From NCBI GenBank assembly GCA_963643205.1, contig CAVIJJ010000012.1, positions 1 to 50,735 of the forward strand: a stretch of 50,735 nt of DNA, given 5' to 3'. A model generated the notes under the pieces. That model worked only from the letters and a program-made list of their open reading frames with translations. It was not told where the DNA came from and did no database searches. Positions 16,607 to 24,566 of the stretch are shown here, in pieces (positions within the stretch are counted from its first letter, which is position 1; each line of letters starts with the position of its first letter). The DNA is from Phil1 sp963643205. GTDB lineage: Bacteria; Bacillota; Clostridia; Christensenellales; CAG-138. The position numbers were made by a program, and so were the translations under genes.

Positions 16607-17146
16607 TTACTTACCGGTCTTGCCTTCCTTACGGCGTACATGCTCGCCGGCGTAGCGGATACCCTTGCCCTTGTAAGGCTCAGGCTCGCGGACCGCACGG
16701 ATATCTGCCGCAATCTGACCGACCTGCTGCTTGCTTGCGCCCTTTACCACGATGCGGTTGGGTGCGGGAACCTCAAAGGTGATGCCCTGGGGAGCTTCAA
16801 ACTCGACGGGATGGGAATAACCCATATTCAGTACGAGCTTGGTGCCCTGAAGCTGGGCGCGGTAACCTACGCCCTCAATCTCCAGATTCTTTGCAAAACC
16901 TTCGGTTACGCCGACTACCATATTGTGTATAAGGGAGCGGGTAAGACCGTGCAGCGCGCGGTGACGCTTGTCGTCGCTGGAGCGCTTCACGTGAAGCACA
17001 CCATTTTCCTGTTCAATCTCCATTTCAGGAGCCATCTTCTCAGTAAGAGTGCCCTTGGGGCCTTTCACGGTTACGGTGTTGCCGTCATCGACCGTGATTG
17101 TCACTCCGCCAGGAACGCTTATCGGAAGTTTTCCGATTCGTGACAT
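16607..17146 (-). CDS. rplF: 50S ribosomal protein L6
   Basis: 179 residues. MSRIGKLPISVPGGV and the C-terminal EPYKGKGIRYAGEHVRRKEG are diagnostic. L6 sits near the elongation-factor binding site. It lies 31 bases after rpsH. Confidence 0.98.
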   Translation of the reverse strand: MSRIGKLPISVPGGVTITVDDGNTVTVKGPKGTLTEKMAPEMEIEQENGVLHVKRSSDDKRHRALHGLTRSLIHNMVVGVTEGFAKNLEIEGVGYRAQLQGTKLVLNMGYSHPVEFEAPQGITFEVPAPNRIVVKGASKQQVGQIAADIRAVREPEPYKGKGIRYAGEHVRRKEGKTGK

Positions 17147-17177
17147 GTTATTGCACCTCCGTTTATATTGGTTTTAA

Positions 17178-17576
17178 TTACCAGATGTAAGCGAGGACTT
17201 CGCCGCCCACGCCCTGCTTGCGGGCTTCCCTGTCGGTCATGATGCCGCGGGAGGTGGATATGATGGCGATGCCCAAACCGTTAAGCACCTTGGGCAGCTG
17301 GTCCTTGCGCGCGTAGATGCGCAGACCGGGCTTGCTGATGCGCTTGAGGCCGGTTATGACCCTCTGCTTGTTGGGGCCGTACTTGAGGTCGATGTGGATA
17401 TACTTGGCCACGCCGTCCTCACGGATGTCATAGCCCTTGATGTAGCCTTCGTTAAGAAGGATCTCGGCTATGGCCTTCTTTACCGTGGAAGCGGGGACGA
17501 GAACGTCCTCATGCTTTGCGGTAAGAGCGTTGCGGATACGGGTCAGCATATCGGCGATGGGATCAGTTATCAACAT
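17178..17576 (-). CDS. rpsH: 30S ribosomal protein S8
   Basis: 132 residues from MLITDPIADMLTRIRNAL. A central 16S rRNA-binding protein and, in enteric bacteria, the spc-operon repressor. The start is fixed at 17576 by GGAG 9 bases upstream; the open frame upstream overlaps rpsN and is not coding. ISTSRGIMTDREARKQGVGG at the C terminus is typical. Confidence 0.98.
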   Translation of the reverse strand: MLITDPIADMLTRIRNALTAKHEDVLVPASTVKKAIAEILLNEGYIKGYDIREDGVAKYIHIDLKYGPNKQRVITGLKRISKPGLRIYARKDQLPKVLNGLGIAIISTSRGIMTDREARKQGVGGEVLAYIW

Positions 17577-17601
17577 AGTCTTATTTCTCCTTTCGATATG
17601 C

Positions 17602-17787
17602 TTACCAGCTGGCCTTACGCACGCCGGGTATCTCGCCCTTGTAGGCAAGCTCCCTGAAGCAAACACGGCAGATGCCGTACTTGCGCAGCACGGAGTGCGG
17701 ACGGCCGCAGATGCGGCAGCGGGTGTAAGCGCGGGTGGAATACTTCGCCGGGCGCTGCTGCTTTATTTTCATGCTTGTCTTTGCCAC
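17602..17787 (-). CDS. rpsN: 30S ribosomal protein S14, zinc-binding type Z
   Basis: 61 residues, the short zinc form with CRICGRPH and CRVCFRELA forming the CxxC-CxxC site. It lies 16 bases after rplE. Confidence 0.98.
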   Translation of the reverse strand: MAKTSMKIKQQRPAKYSTRAYTRCRICGRPHSVLRKYGICRVCFRELAYKGEIPGVRKASW

Positions 17788-17803
17788 TGTTTCTTCCTCC
17801 TAA

Positions 17804-18424
17804 TCACGCCTGCATGAAGGGCATGCCCATAAGCTTGAGCAGTTCCTTCGCTTCTTCGTCGGTCTTAGCCGTGGTAACAAATACTATGTCCATACCCCTG
17901 ATCTTATCAACGTCGTCATAGTTGATTTCGGGGAATATCAGCTGTTCCTTCAGGCCCATGGCGTAGTTGCCGCGGCCGTCAAAGCTGGTATCGGGGATGC
18001 CGCGGAAGTCGCGTACGCGGGGGAGTACGATGTTGATGAGCTTATCAACAAAGTAGTACATCCTGTCACCGCGCAGGGTTACCTTGGCGCCGATGTTCAT
18101 GCCTTCGCGAACCTTGAAGTTTGCGACGCTCTTCTTAGCCTTGGTAACAACGGGCTTCTGGCCGGCGATTATGCTCAGCTCTTCCACCGCGTTCTCCATA
18201 CCCTTGGGGTTATCCTTCTCGGAGCCGAGGCCCATGTTGATGACAACCTTCTCGAGCTTGGGGATCTGCATAACGTTTTCGTAACCGAACTTTTCCTTAA
18301 GCTGGTCTACGATCTCGTCGGTGTACTTAACCCTGAGACGGGGAGCCTCACTGAAGGGCTTCGCCTCAACGGCATTCTTCTTCTTCTTGGCGGGTGCCTG
18401 AGCGGCGGTATCTTTCTTAGCCAT
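17804..18424 (-). CDS. rplE: 50S ribosomal protein L5, with N-terminal extension
   Basis: 206 residues against about 180 usually. The extra roughly 25 N-terminal residues (MAKKDTAAQAPAKKKKNAVE) are Ala/Lys-rich and presumably unstructured. The core has QIPKLEKVVINMGLG and FRGIPDTSFDGRGNYAMGLK. L5 binds 5S rRNA and contacts S13. The start is supported by GGAGGA 8 bases upstream, so the extension looks genuine. Confidence 0.97.
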   Translation of the reverse strand: MAKKDTAAQAPAKKKKNAVEAKPFSEAPRLRVKYTDEIVDQLKEKFGYENVMQIPKLEKVVINMGLGSEKDNPKGMENAVEELSIIAGQKPVVTKAKKSVANFKVREGMNIGAKVTLRGDRMYYFVDKLINIVLPRVRDFRGIPDTSFDGRGNYAMGLKEQLIFPEINYDDVDKIRGMDIVFVTTAKTDEEAKELLKLMGMPFMQA

Positions 18425-18441
18425 TCTCTTTTCCTCCTGCC

Positions 18442-18759
18442 TCAGTCAATGTTCTTGCCGCACTTTTTGCAAACGCGGACCTTCTTGTCGCCGTCCATAG
18501 CATGACCAACGCGAGTGGCCACGCCGCACTTGGGGCAAACCAGCATTACGTTGGACGCGTTGATGGTGCCTTCGTGCTCTATACGGCCGCCGGCTTCGCC
18601 CTGCTTGCGGGGCTTGCGATGCCTGGTAACCATGTTGGCACCCTGCACCATTATGCGCTCCTCTTCGGGGAAGGCGGAAAGGACTTTGCCCTTCTTGCCC
18701 TTGTCCTTGCCGGAGATGACGACTACGGTATCGTCTTTCTTGACGTTAAGCTTCTTCAT
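18442..18759 (-). CDS. rplX: 50S ribosomal protein L24
   Basis: 105 residues from MKKLNVKKDDTVVVISGKDK, the KOW motif. The C terminus has a CPKC ... CKKC zinc ribbon as in other Clostridia. L24 initiates 50S assembly. The start at 18759 is set by GGAGG; codons upstream overlap rplN. Confidence 0.97.
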   Translation of the reverse strand: MKKLNVKKDDTVVVISGKDKGKKGKVLSAFPEEERIMVQGANMVTRHRKPRKQGEAGGRIEHEGTINASNVMLVCPKCGVATRVGHAMDGDKKVRVCKKCGKNID

Positions 18760-18772
18760 TGCGTTTCCTCCA

Positions 18773-19141
18773 TCAAAGCACTTCGGGCGCAAGGGAGATT
18801 ATCTTCATGTAATCCTTAGCGCGAAGCTCCCTCGCCACAGGCCCGAAAATACGGGTTCCCTTAGGCTCCTTCTTGTCGTTTATGATAACGGCCGCATTGT
18901 CGTCGAAACGGATGAAGCTGCCGTCTGCCCTCTGAGTGGGGTAAGTGGTCCTGACCACTACCGCGTGCACAACATCCTTCTTCTTTACGGCACCGCCGGG
19001 GGAGGCGGACTTTACGGAGGCAACTATAACGTCGCCTATGCCGGCGCTCTTGCGGAAGGAGCCGCCCAGGCAGCGGATGCACATGATTTCCTTGGCGCCG
19101 CTGTTATCTGCTACTTTAAGCCTTGTCTGCGGTTGAATCAT
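18773..19141 (-). CDS. rplN: 50S ribosomal protein L14
   Basis: 122 residues. MIQPQTRLKVADNSGAKEIM and the C-terminal KDYMKIISLAPEVL are diagnostic. It lies 18 bases after rpsQ. Confidence 0.98.
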   Translation of the reverse strand: MIQPQTRLKVADNSGAKEIMCIRCLGGSFRKSAGIGDVIVASVKSASPGGAVKKKDVVHAVVVRTTYPTQRADGSFIRFDDNAAVIINDKKEPKGTRIFGPVARELRAKDYMKIISLAPEVL

Positions 19142-19159
19142 TTTTTGCTCCTTTCCGGC

Positions 19160-19423
19160 TTACTTGGCCTTCTCAACTATCTCGACCAGCCTCCAGCGCT
19201 TATCCTTGCTGAGGGGACGGGTCTCCATGATCTTAACGGTGTCGCCTATGCCGCACTCGTTATTCTCGTCATGGACCTTAAACTTGCGGGTACGGTTTAC
19301 CATCTTGCCATAAAGGGGATGACGTACCTTGGTCTTAATCGCTACAACGATGGTCTTGTCCATCTTGTCGCTTACGACTTCGCCGATGCGGGTCTTGCGA
19401 TAACCTCTTGATATCTGTTCCAT
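19160..19423 (-). CDS. rpsQ: 30S ribosomal protein S17
   Basis: 87 residues, OB-fold 16S binder. GEVVSDKMDKTIVVAIKTKV and ECGIGDTVKIMETRPLSKDK are typical. It lies 21 bases after rpmC. Confidence 0.98.
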   Translation of the reverse strand: MEQISRGYRKTRIGEVVSDKMDKTIVVAIKTKVRHPLYGKMVNRTRKFKVHDENNECGIGDTVKIMETRPLSKDKRWRLVEIVEKAK

Positions 19424-19444
19424 TGGTTTAATCTCCTTTCACCC

Positions 19445-19645
19445 TTACTCGGCGGCCTTGAGCTCGCGCTCACACAGCAGGGTCTTGACCCTGGCCACGT
19501 CCTTCTTGCACTCGCCTATGCGCTGGGGATTGCTGAGCTGGCCGGTGGCGAGCTGGAAGCGCAGATTGAACAGCTCTTCCTTAAGCTCCTTTTCCTTGGC
19601 GACAAGCTCTTCGGTAGAGAGCTTTCTCAGTTCATTAGCCTTCAT
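19445..19645 (-). CDS. rpmC: 50S ribosomal protein L29
   Basis: 66 residues from MKANELRKLSTEELVAKEKE, a two-helix protein at the tunnel exit and part of the SRP/trigger-factor docking site. The start at 19645 overlaps the end of rplP by 11 bases and has GGAGG about 7 bases upstream. Confidence 0.97.
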   Translation of the reverse strand: MKANELRKLSTEELVAKEKELKEELFNLRFQLATGQLSNPQRIGECKKDVARVKTLLCERELKAAE

Positions 19646-20072
19646 TGCTTTCGCCTCCTGCAACAGTCTCTTTCTGTACGAACTTGCACTTGAGGGGCAG
19701 CTTGTGCATTGCAAGCCTGAGCGCCTCTTTGGCAGTCGCATCATCCACGCCGGCGATCTCGAACATAACTCTGCCGGGCTTGACAACCGCTACCCAATAC
19801 TCGGGTGAACCTTTACCGGAACCCATTCGGGTTTCTGCCGGCTTTTCGGTAACGGGCTTGTCGGGGAATATCTTTATCCAAACTTTACCGCCGCGCTTGA
19901 TGTAACGGGTCATCGCTACACGGGCGGCCTCTATCTGCTGGCTGGTAACCCAGGCGGGCTCGGTGGCCATCAAACCCCAATCGCCGTAGGTCACGGTGTT
20001 GCCGCGCAATGCCTTACCGGTCATACGACCGCGATGGACTCTCCTGCGCTTAACTCTCTTAGGCATCAACAT
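19635..20072 (-). CDS. rplP: 50S ribosomal protein L16
   Basis: 145 residues; near the A-site tRNA and 5S rRNA. MLMPKRVKRRRVHRGRM and RMGSGKGSPEYWVAVVKPGR are typical. It lies 15 bases after rpsC and overlaps rpmC by 11. Confidence 0.98.
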   Translation of the reverse strand: MLMPKRVKRRRVHRGRMTGKALRGNTVTYGDWGLMATEPAWVTSQQIEAARVAMTRYIKRGGKVWIKIFPDKPVTEKPAETRMGSGKGSPEYWVAVVKPGRVMFEIAGVDDATAKEALRLAMHKLPLKCKFVQKETVAGGESNEG

Positions 20073-20087
20073 GGTTATTTGCCCTCC

Positions 20088-20732
20088 TTACGCTTTCTTC
20101 ACACGGTTGAGCACTTCGCCCTTGTAGATCCAAACCTTGACGCCGATGCGGCCGTACGCGGTATGGGCTTCTGCAAAGCCGTACTCGATGTCCGCACGGA
20201 TGGTCTGAAGGGGAATTGAACCTTCGTGATAACCTTCGCTGCGGGCTATTTCCGCTCCGCCAAGACGACCGCCGCAAGCGATCTTGATGCCCTTGGCACC
20301 GGCCTTGGTGGCTCTCATCATGCTCTGCTTCATGGCACGACGGAAGGAGATACGCTTTTCAAGCTGAGCCGCGATGTTTTCCGCAACAAGCTGCGCGTTC
20401 GCGTCGGGGTTCTTTACCTCCATGATGTTCACGTTGACGGGCTTGCCGATCAGCGTGCTTACGTCTGCCTTTATGGCGTCTACGCCCACGCCGCCTTTGC
20501 CTATCAGCATGCCGGGACGGCCGGTGTAGATGCTAACGGTTACCTTGCCGGCAGCGCGCATGATCTCTATGCGGGCAATACCTGCGGCGTAGTGAACCGC
20601 CTTGATGTGGTCGCGGATCTTCTTATCCTCGATGAGGAAATCGGAGAATTCCTTCTTGGAAGCGTACCAGCGAGTGTTCCAATCTCTGATGACGCCTACG
20701 CGGAATCCGTTCGGATTAACTTTCTGTCCCAT
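20088..20732 (-). CDS. rpsC: 30S ribosomal protein S3
   Basis: 214 residues. The KH domain has the GKGG loop (GRPGMLIGKGGVGVDAIKA). The C-terminal half carries GRLGGAEIARSEGYHEGSIP. S3 lines the mRNA entry and helps unwind mRNA. It lies 10 bases after rplV. Confidence 0.98.
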   Translation of the reverse strand: MGQKVNPNGFRVGVIRDWNTRWYASKKEFSDFLIEDKKIRDHIKAVHYAAGIARIEIMRAAGKVTVSIYTGRPGMLIGKGGVGVDAIKADVSTLIGKPVNVNIMEVKNPDANAQLVAENIAAQLEKRISFRRAMKQSMMRATKAGAKGIKIACGGRLGGAEIARSEGYHEGSIPLQTIRADIEYGFAEAHTAYGRIGVKVWIYKGEVLNRVKKA

Positions 20733-20742
20733 TGCTTCCTCC

Positions 20743-21129
20743 TTAGTTTGCCTTGTCCAGGATAACGGTTATGTGGCTGGTGCGCTTGCGGATCCTGCTC
20801 GCGCGGCCCTGGGCGCGGGGACGGAAACGCTTAAGGGTGGGTCCCTGATTTGCGAACACCTCGGCTACGAAGAGCTGATCCGCGCTCATGTCCAGATTGT
20901 TTTCCGCGTTGGCAACGGCGGAATTAAGGACCTTAAGCACCGGCTCGCTGGCAGCCTTGGGGGTGTAGGCCAGAATGGCCTTGGCTTCTGCCACAGACTT
21001 GCCCCTGATCAGGTCGATAACGACCTTGACCTTACGGGAGGAGATGCGGACATATTTGGCGATGGCGCGGGGACGCTTGTCGGCGTTGGCCTTGCGCGCT
21101 GCGCTCTTTTCTCTTGACCTAGTTGCCAT
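20743..21129 (-). CDS. rplV: 50S ribosomal protein L22
   Basis: 128 residues, with about 15 more at the N terminus than compact L22 (MATRSREKSAARKANADKRP). The core ISSRKVKVVIDLIRGKSV and the tunnel-lining hairpin RPRAQGRASRIRKRTSHITV are present. Confidence 0.98.
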   Translation of the reverse strand: MATRSREKSAARKANADKRPRAIAKYVRISSRKVKVVIDLIRGKSVAEAKAILAYTPKAASEPVLKVLNSAVANAENNLDMSADQLFVAEVFANQGPTLKRFRPRAQGRASRIRKRTSHITVILDKAN

Positions 21130-21144
21130 GTGTTTCGCTCCTCC

Positions 21145-21426
21145 TTATTTCTGACCAGAGGTCTTCTCGGAACCCCTGTGTCCTCTGAAAGTACGGGTGG
21201 GCGCAAACTCGCCCAGCTTGTGACCGACCATTTCCTCGGTCACATACACGGGAACGTGCTTCCTGCCGTCATGAACGGCGATGGTGTGTCCCACCATCTC
21301 GGGGAATATCGTGGAAGCCCTGGACCATGTTTTAACCACGGTCTTCTTGCCGCTTTCGTTCATCGCGTGAATGCGAGCGAGCAAGCGTTCCTGAACAAAA
21401 GGCCCCTTCTTAACTGATCTGCTCAT
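21145..21426 (-). CDS. rpsS: 30S ribosomal protein S19
   Basis: 93 residues from MSRSVKKGPFVQERLL; GRKHVPVYVTEEMVGHKLGE is conserved. A head protein that pairs with S13. The start at 21426 is set by a GGAG site; the upstream open codons overlap rplB. Confidence 0.98.
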   Translation of the reverse strand: MSRSVKKGPFVQERLLARIHAMNESGKKTVVKTWSRASTIFPEMVGHTIAVHDGRKHVPVYVTEEMVGHKLGEFAPTRTFRGHRGSEKTSGQK

Positions 21427-21445
21427 TGTTGACTCCTTTCGCCTC

Positions 21446-22279
21446 TTACTTGCCGTTCCTGCGGCGCACGATGAACTTATCGTTGACGTTCTTGGTCTTG
21501 CGGGTCTTATAACCAAGTGCGGGCTTGCCCCACGGAGTGACCGGGCCAGGACGACCGATAGGCGCCTTGCCCTCGCCGCCGCCGTGCGGATGGTCGCAGG
21601 GGTTCATGACGGAACCGCGTACGGTGGGCCTGAAGCCCTTATGGCGGGTACGACCGGCCTTACCAAGCTTGATGTTCTCGTGGTCCACGTTGCCAACCTG
21701 GCCGATGGTGGCCTTGGCGTTCATGGGGATCAGGCGAACTTCGCCGCTGGGCAGACGGACCTGCGCGTAAGCGCCTTCCTTAGCCATAAGCTGGGCGGCG
21801 TTGCCGGCGCTGCGGGCGATCTGAGCACCCTTGCCGGGCTTGATCTCGATGCAGTGGATCATGGTACCAACAGGTATCTGACGGATCTGCATCGCGTTGC
21901 CGACCTTGATGTCCGCGCCTTCGCCGGAAAGCAGGGTGTCGCCAACCTTCAGGCCAAGGGGAGCGATGATGTAGCGCTTTTCGCCGTCTGCGTAGTTGAG
22001 CAGGGCAATGTTCGCGCTGCGGTTAGGATCGTATTCGATCGTGGCAACCTTGGCGGGTACGCCGTCCTTGTTGCGCTTGAAATCGACTATCCTGTACTTG
22101 CGCCTGGCGCCGCCGCCGCGATGGCGAACGGTTATACGGCCGTGGTTATTGCGGCCGCCGCTGGAGCGAAGGTCTTCCAAAAGGGATTTTTCCGGCGTGG
22201 TGCAGGTGATCTCCTCAAAAGCGGAGACGGTCATGAAGCGCTGGCCGGGAGTGGTGGGTTTGATCTTCCTTATAGCCAT
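21446..22279 (-). CDS. rplB: 50S ribosomal protein L2
   Basis: 277 residues, needed for peptidyl transfer and subunit joining. GRNNHGRITVRHRGGGARRK and the catalytic-region NPCDHPHGGGEGKAPIG are diagnostic. It lies 11 bases after rplW. Confidence 0.98.
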   Translation of the reverse strand: MAIRKIKPTTPGQRFMTVSAFEEITCTTPEKSLLEDLRSSGGRNNHGRITVRHRGGGARRKYRIVDFKRNKDGVPAKVATIEYDPNRSANIALLNYADGEKRYIIAPLGLKVGDTLLSGEGADIKVGNAMQIRQIPVGTMIHCIEIKPGKGAQIARSAGNAAQLMAKEGAYAQVRLPSGEVRLIPMNAKATIGQVGNVDHENIKLGKAGRTRHKGFRPTVRGSVMNPCDHPHGGGEGKAPIGRPGPVTPWGKPALGYKTRKTKNVNDKFIVRRRNGK

Positions 22280-22290
22280 TGTGTGCCTCC

Positions 22291-22587
22291 TTACTGGGCA
22301 ATGCTGTCGAAGAATTCAATACCCTTGGAATCCTTCTTCAGCTTCACATAGGCCTTCTTGACGGAAGGACGGCGGCCTTCGTGCAGGCCCTGCCTCTTCA
22401 TCTTGCCCATGTGGTTAACGGTGTGTACGGAATCGACCTTTACGCCGAACACTGCTTCAACAGCCTGGCGAATCTCAGTCTTGTTAGCCTTCTTGTCAAC
22501 CACGAAGGTGTAGGTCTTTTCCGCAAAGTGGTCGTAGCTCTTCTCGGTGAGTACGGGGCGGATGATTATATCATGGGGAGACTTCAT
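22291..22587 (-). CDS. rplW: 50S ribosomal protein L23
   Basis: 98 residues; the trigger factor and SRP docking protein at the tunnel exit. DIIIRPVLTEKSYD and KANKTEIRQAVEAVFGVKV are typical. The start overlaps the rplD stop by one base (TAATG), giving coupled translation. Confidence 0.98.
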   Translation of the reverse strand: MKSPHDIIIRPVLTEKSYDHFAEKTYTFVVDKKANKTEIRQAVEAVFGVKVDSVHTVNHMGKMKRQGLHEGRRPSVKKAYVKLKKDSKGIEFFDSIAQ

Positions 22588-23207
22588 TATGCGTACACCT
22601 CCTCTATCTTAGCAAGAGAATCCTTGGTGAGGATGAGAGTGTTGTACTTGAGAATCTCGTATACATTCAGAGTGCCGACCAGAGTGGTCTTGACGCCGGG
22701 GATGTTCCTGGCGGCGCGCTCTACTATCTCGTCCTTGTCGCTGAGCACTATGAGCGCCTTGGTGACGTTCATGGCGTTAAGCACCTTGACCATTTCCTTG
22801 GTCTTGGGGTTCTCTATATCCAGTGCATCGTAAACGATCAGTTCGTTGTCGTTTACCTTGCCGGTCAGCGCGCTCTTCATGGCAATGCGCTTAACCTTCT
22901 TGTTTACGCTCAGGCGATAGTCGCGCGGCTTGGGAGCGAACACTACGCCGCCGTGGGTGAATATAGGCGCGCGGTTGCTGCTGTGACGAGCGCGGCCGGT
23001 ACCCTTCTGGCGGTAAATCTTGATGCCGCCGCCGCGTACTTCGGCGCGGGTCAGGGCGCTCTGCGTGCCCTGGCGCTGATTGGCCAGATAAGCCTTAACA
23101 ACTTCGTGGACGGCGTACTGATTGATCTCAGCACCGAACACGTTCTCGCTCAGGGCGATCTCGCCGATGTTCTCGCCGGCGATATTGTGCAATGCTACGT
23201 TAGGCAT
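22587..23207 (-). CDS. rplD: 50S ribosomal protein L4
   Basis: 206 residues. GTGRARHSSNRAPIFTHGG marks the tunnel-penetrating loop. In E. coli L4 represses the S10 operon through the leader RNA and RNase E; whether that holds here is unknown. It lies 19 bases after rplC. Confidence 0.98.
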   Translation of the reverse strand: MPNVALHNIAGENIGEIALSENVFGAEINQYAVHEVVKAYLANQRQGTQSALTRAEVRGGGIKIYRQKGTGRARHSSNRAPIFTHGGVVFAPKPRDYRLSVNKKVKRIAMKSALTGKVNDNELIVYDALDIENPKTKEMVKVLNAMNVTKALIVLSDKDEIVERAARNIPGVKTTLVGTLNVYEILKYNTLILTKDSLAKIEEVYA

Positions 23208-23226
23208 TTTCTACTTCTCCTTTCCC

Positions 23227-23853
23227 TTACTTAACGGTTTCCCTAACCATTACCAGGGAACCCTTAGCGCCGGGGATCGCGCCCTTTATGAGCAGCAGAT
23301 TCCTTTCGGCGTCTACTTTGGCGACCTCAAGGTTCTGAACCGTGATGCGCTCGGAGCCCATGTGGCCGGGGAGGCGCTTGGTCTTGAATACCTCGCCGGG
23401 GTAGGTGCAGGCACCCATTGAACCGGCTACGCGGTAGGAGTGAGAACCGTGGGTCTTGCGGCCGCGGGACTGATTCCAACGCTTGATGTTGCCCTCGAAG
23501 CCCTTGCCCTTGCTCTTGCCGGTGACGTCTACCTTGTCGCCGTTGGCGAACACGTCAGCCTTAATGACCTGACCGACTTCGTAAGCCGCGGTATCATCCA
23601 GCTTGAGTTCGCGCACATAGCGATGCGCGGCAACGCCGGCCTTCTTGAGGTGACCAAGTTCGGGCTTGGTGATGAGCTTTTCCCTTACGGGGCCAAAGGC
23701 TACCTGCACGGCATCATAGCCGTCTTTGCCGGTGGTCTTAATCTGAACCACGGGGCAGGGACCCGCAAGCACTACGGTGACGGGGATCATGGTTCCGTCT
23801 TCTCTGAACATCTGGGTCATGCCGACCTTGGTGCCCAAAATCGCTTTCTTCAT
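23227..23853 (-). CDS. rplC: 50S ribosomal protein L3
   Basis: 208 residues. MKKAILGTKVGMTQMFREDG at the N terminus and the loop reaching the peptidyl transferase centre (TGKSKGKGFEGNIKRWNQSR) are typical. It lies 19 bases after rpsJ. Confidence 0.98.
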   Translation of the reverse strand: MKKAILGTKVGMTQMFREDGTMIPVTVVLAGPCPVVQIKTTGKDGYDAVQVAFGPVREKLITKPELGHLKKAGVAAHRYVRELKLDDTAAYEVGQVIKADVFANGDKVDVTGKSKGKGFEGNIKRWNQSRGRKTHGSHSYRVAGSMGACTYPGEVFKTKRLPGHMGSERITVQNLEVAKVDAERNLLLIKGAIPGAKGSLVMVRETVK

Positions 23854-23872
23854 TGTAAATCCACCTCCGTGC

Positions 23873-24181
23873 TTACAGCTTGATCTCGATATCTACACCC
23901 GCGGGGAGATCGAGCTTCATCAGCGCGTCCACCGTCTTGGCGGAGGGCTGCAGAATGTCGATCAGGCGCTTATGGGTGCGCATCTCAAACTGCTCTCTGC
24001 TGTCCTTATACTTGTGGGGAGAACGGAGGATGGTAACTATTTCCTTCTCCGTCGGCAGGGGTATGGGGCCGCTTACGTGGGCGCCCGTGCGCTTTGCCGT
24101 GTCCACGATCTTTTCCGCGCTCTGGTCGATCAGGTTGCACTCGTAGGCCTTGAGCTTAATGCGGATTTTCTGATTTGCCAT
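23873..24181 (-). CDS. rpsJ: 30S ribosomal protein S10
   Basis: 102 residues from MANQKIRIKLKAYECNLIDQ; first gene of the superoperon. S10 is also the NusE subunit of antitermination complexes. The start at 24181 has AGGAGGA about 8 bases upstream. The 26 open codons upstream lie in the leader and are not coding-like. No tuf or fus genes precede it; the upstream neighbour is the divergent DUF4438 gene. Confidence 0.98.
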   Translation of the reverse strand: MANQKIRIKLKAYECNLIDQSAEKIVDTAKRTGAHVSGPIPLPTEKEIVTILRSPHKYKDSREQFEMRTHKRLIDILQPSAKTVDALMKLDLPAGVDIEIKL

Positions 24182-24378
24182 ATTATTTCTTCCTCCTTTT
24201 AGTATCGGGGCCGTACACGCAGCCGTGTGTTTCATCTCTAAAATACCTCGGCCGGGCACTTGCCCGTTGCCCGTATCGTGGGCACTCTGCGGAAATTACC
24301 CGGATGGCATACCGGCAACCTCCCGCTGAGTTTTTCACGTTATCGCCACACGAATAAACCGCGTTCATTCGCGCAACG
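24182..24378 (-). promoter_or_regulatory. About 195-nt leader of the S10 operon with several hairpins
   Basis: From the predicted start near 24377 the transcript has a long untranslated leader. Visible hairpins on the minus strand: CGGGC-AAGT-GCCCG (24253-24266), GCCC-x7-GGGC (24269-24283, which can compete with the previous one), and ACACG-GCTG-CGTGT (24215-24228) just ahead of the RBS. A GGGAGG followed by ATG and the tiny reading frame MPSG then stop also lies inside. Autogenous control of S10 operons through leaders is known in other bacteria; which effector acts here cannot be seen. Confidence 0.45.
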
Positions 24379-24383
24379 GACAT

Positions 24384-24412
24384 ATTCTACCCTATATTCG
24401 GGGAAATATCAA
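24384..24412 (-). promoter_or_regulatory. Sigma-A-type promoter of the S10-spc-alpha superoperon
   Basis: Minus strand: -35 TTGATA (24407-24412), 17-base spacer, -10 TAGAAT (24384-24389). The T/A-rich stretch upstream (24413-24445) could act as an UP element. It is the only strong promoter I can see for the 15.7-kb operon. Confidence 0.8.
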
Positions 24413-24445
24413 GCTTTTTTTATAAAAAAACCAAACTTTTTTCGC

Positions 24446-24490
24446 AAACACGCATCCGGGTGTTTCCAGGCCCGTAAAAGCGTGTTTTTT
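24446..24490 (+). terminator. Terminator-like hairpin between the divergent promoters
   Basis: AAACACGC (24446-24453) pairs with GCGTGTTT (24480-24487); an inner CGGG/CCCG pair is at 24457-24460 and 24471-24474. A T-run to 24490 follows. No plus-strand gene lies upstream, so it may insulate the DUF4438 promoter from divergent transcription. Confidence 0.55.
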
Positions 24491-24491
24491 C

Positions 24492-24519
24492 TTGATTTTT
24501 TGCCCGATTAAGGTATCAT
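24492..24519 (+). promoter_or_regulatory. Promoter of the DUF4438 gene
   Basis: -35 TTGATT (24492-24497), 16-base spacer, -10 TATCAT (24514-24519), about 40 bases before the ATG. It begins right after the hairpin at 24446-24490. Confidence 0.6.
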
Positions 24520-24566
24520 AATGATATATACCCTGTCAACAACACAATACGGAAGGAGACTCACAA

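Noticed and set aside
8991..23421. Many long plus-strand frames across the ribosomal operon
   Set aside because: All are mirror frames of ribosomal protein genes, which are certain.
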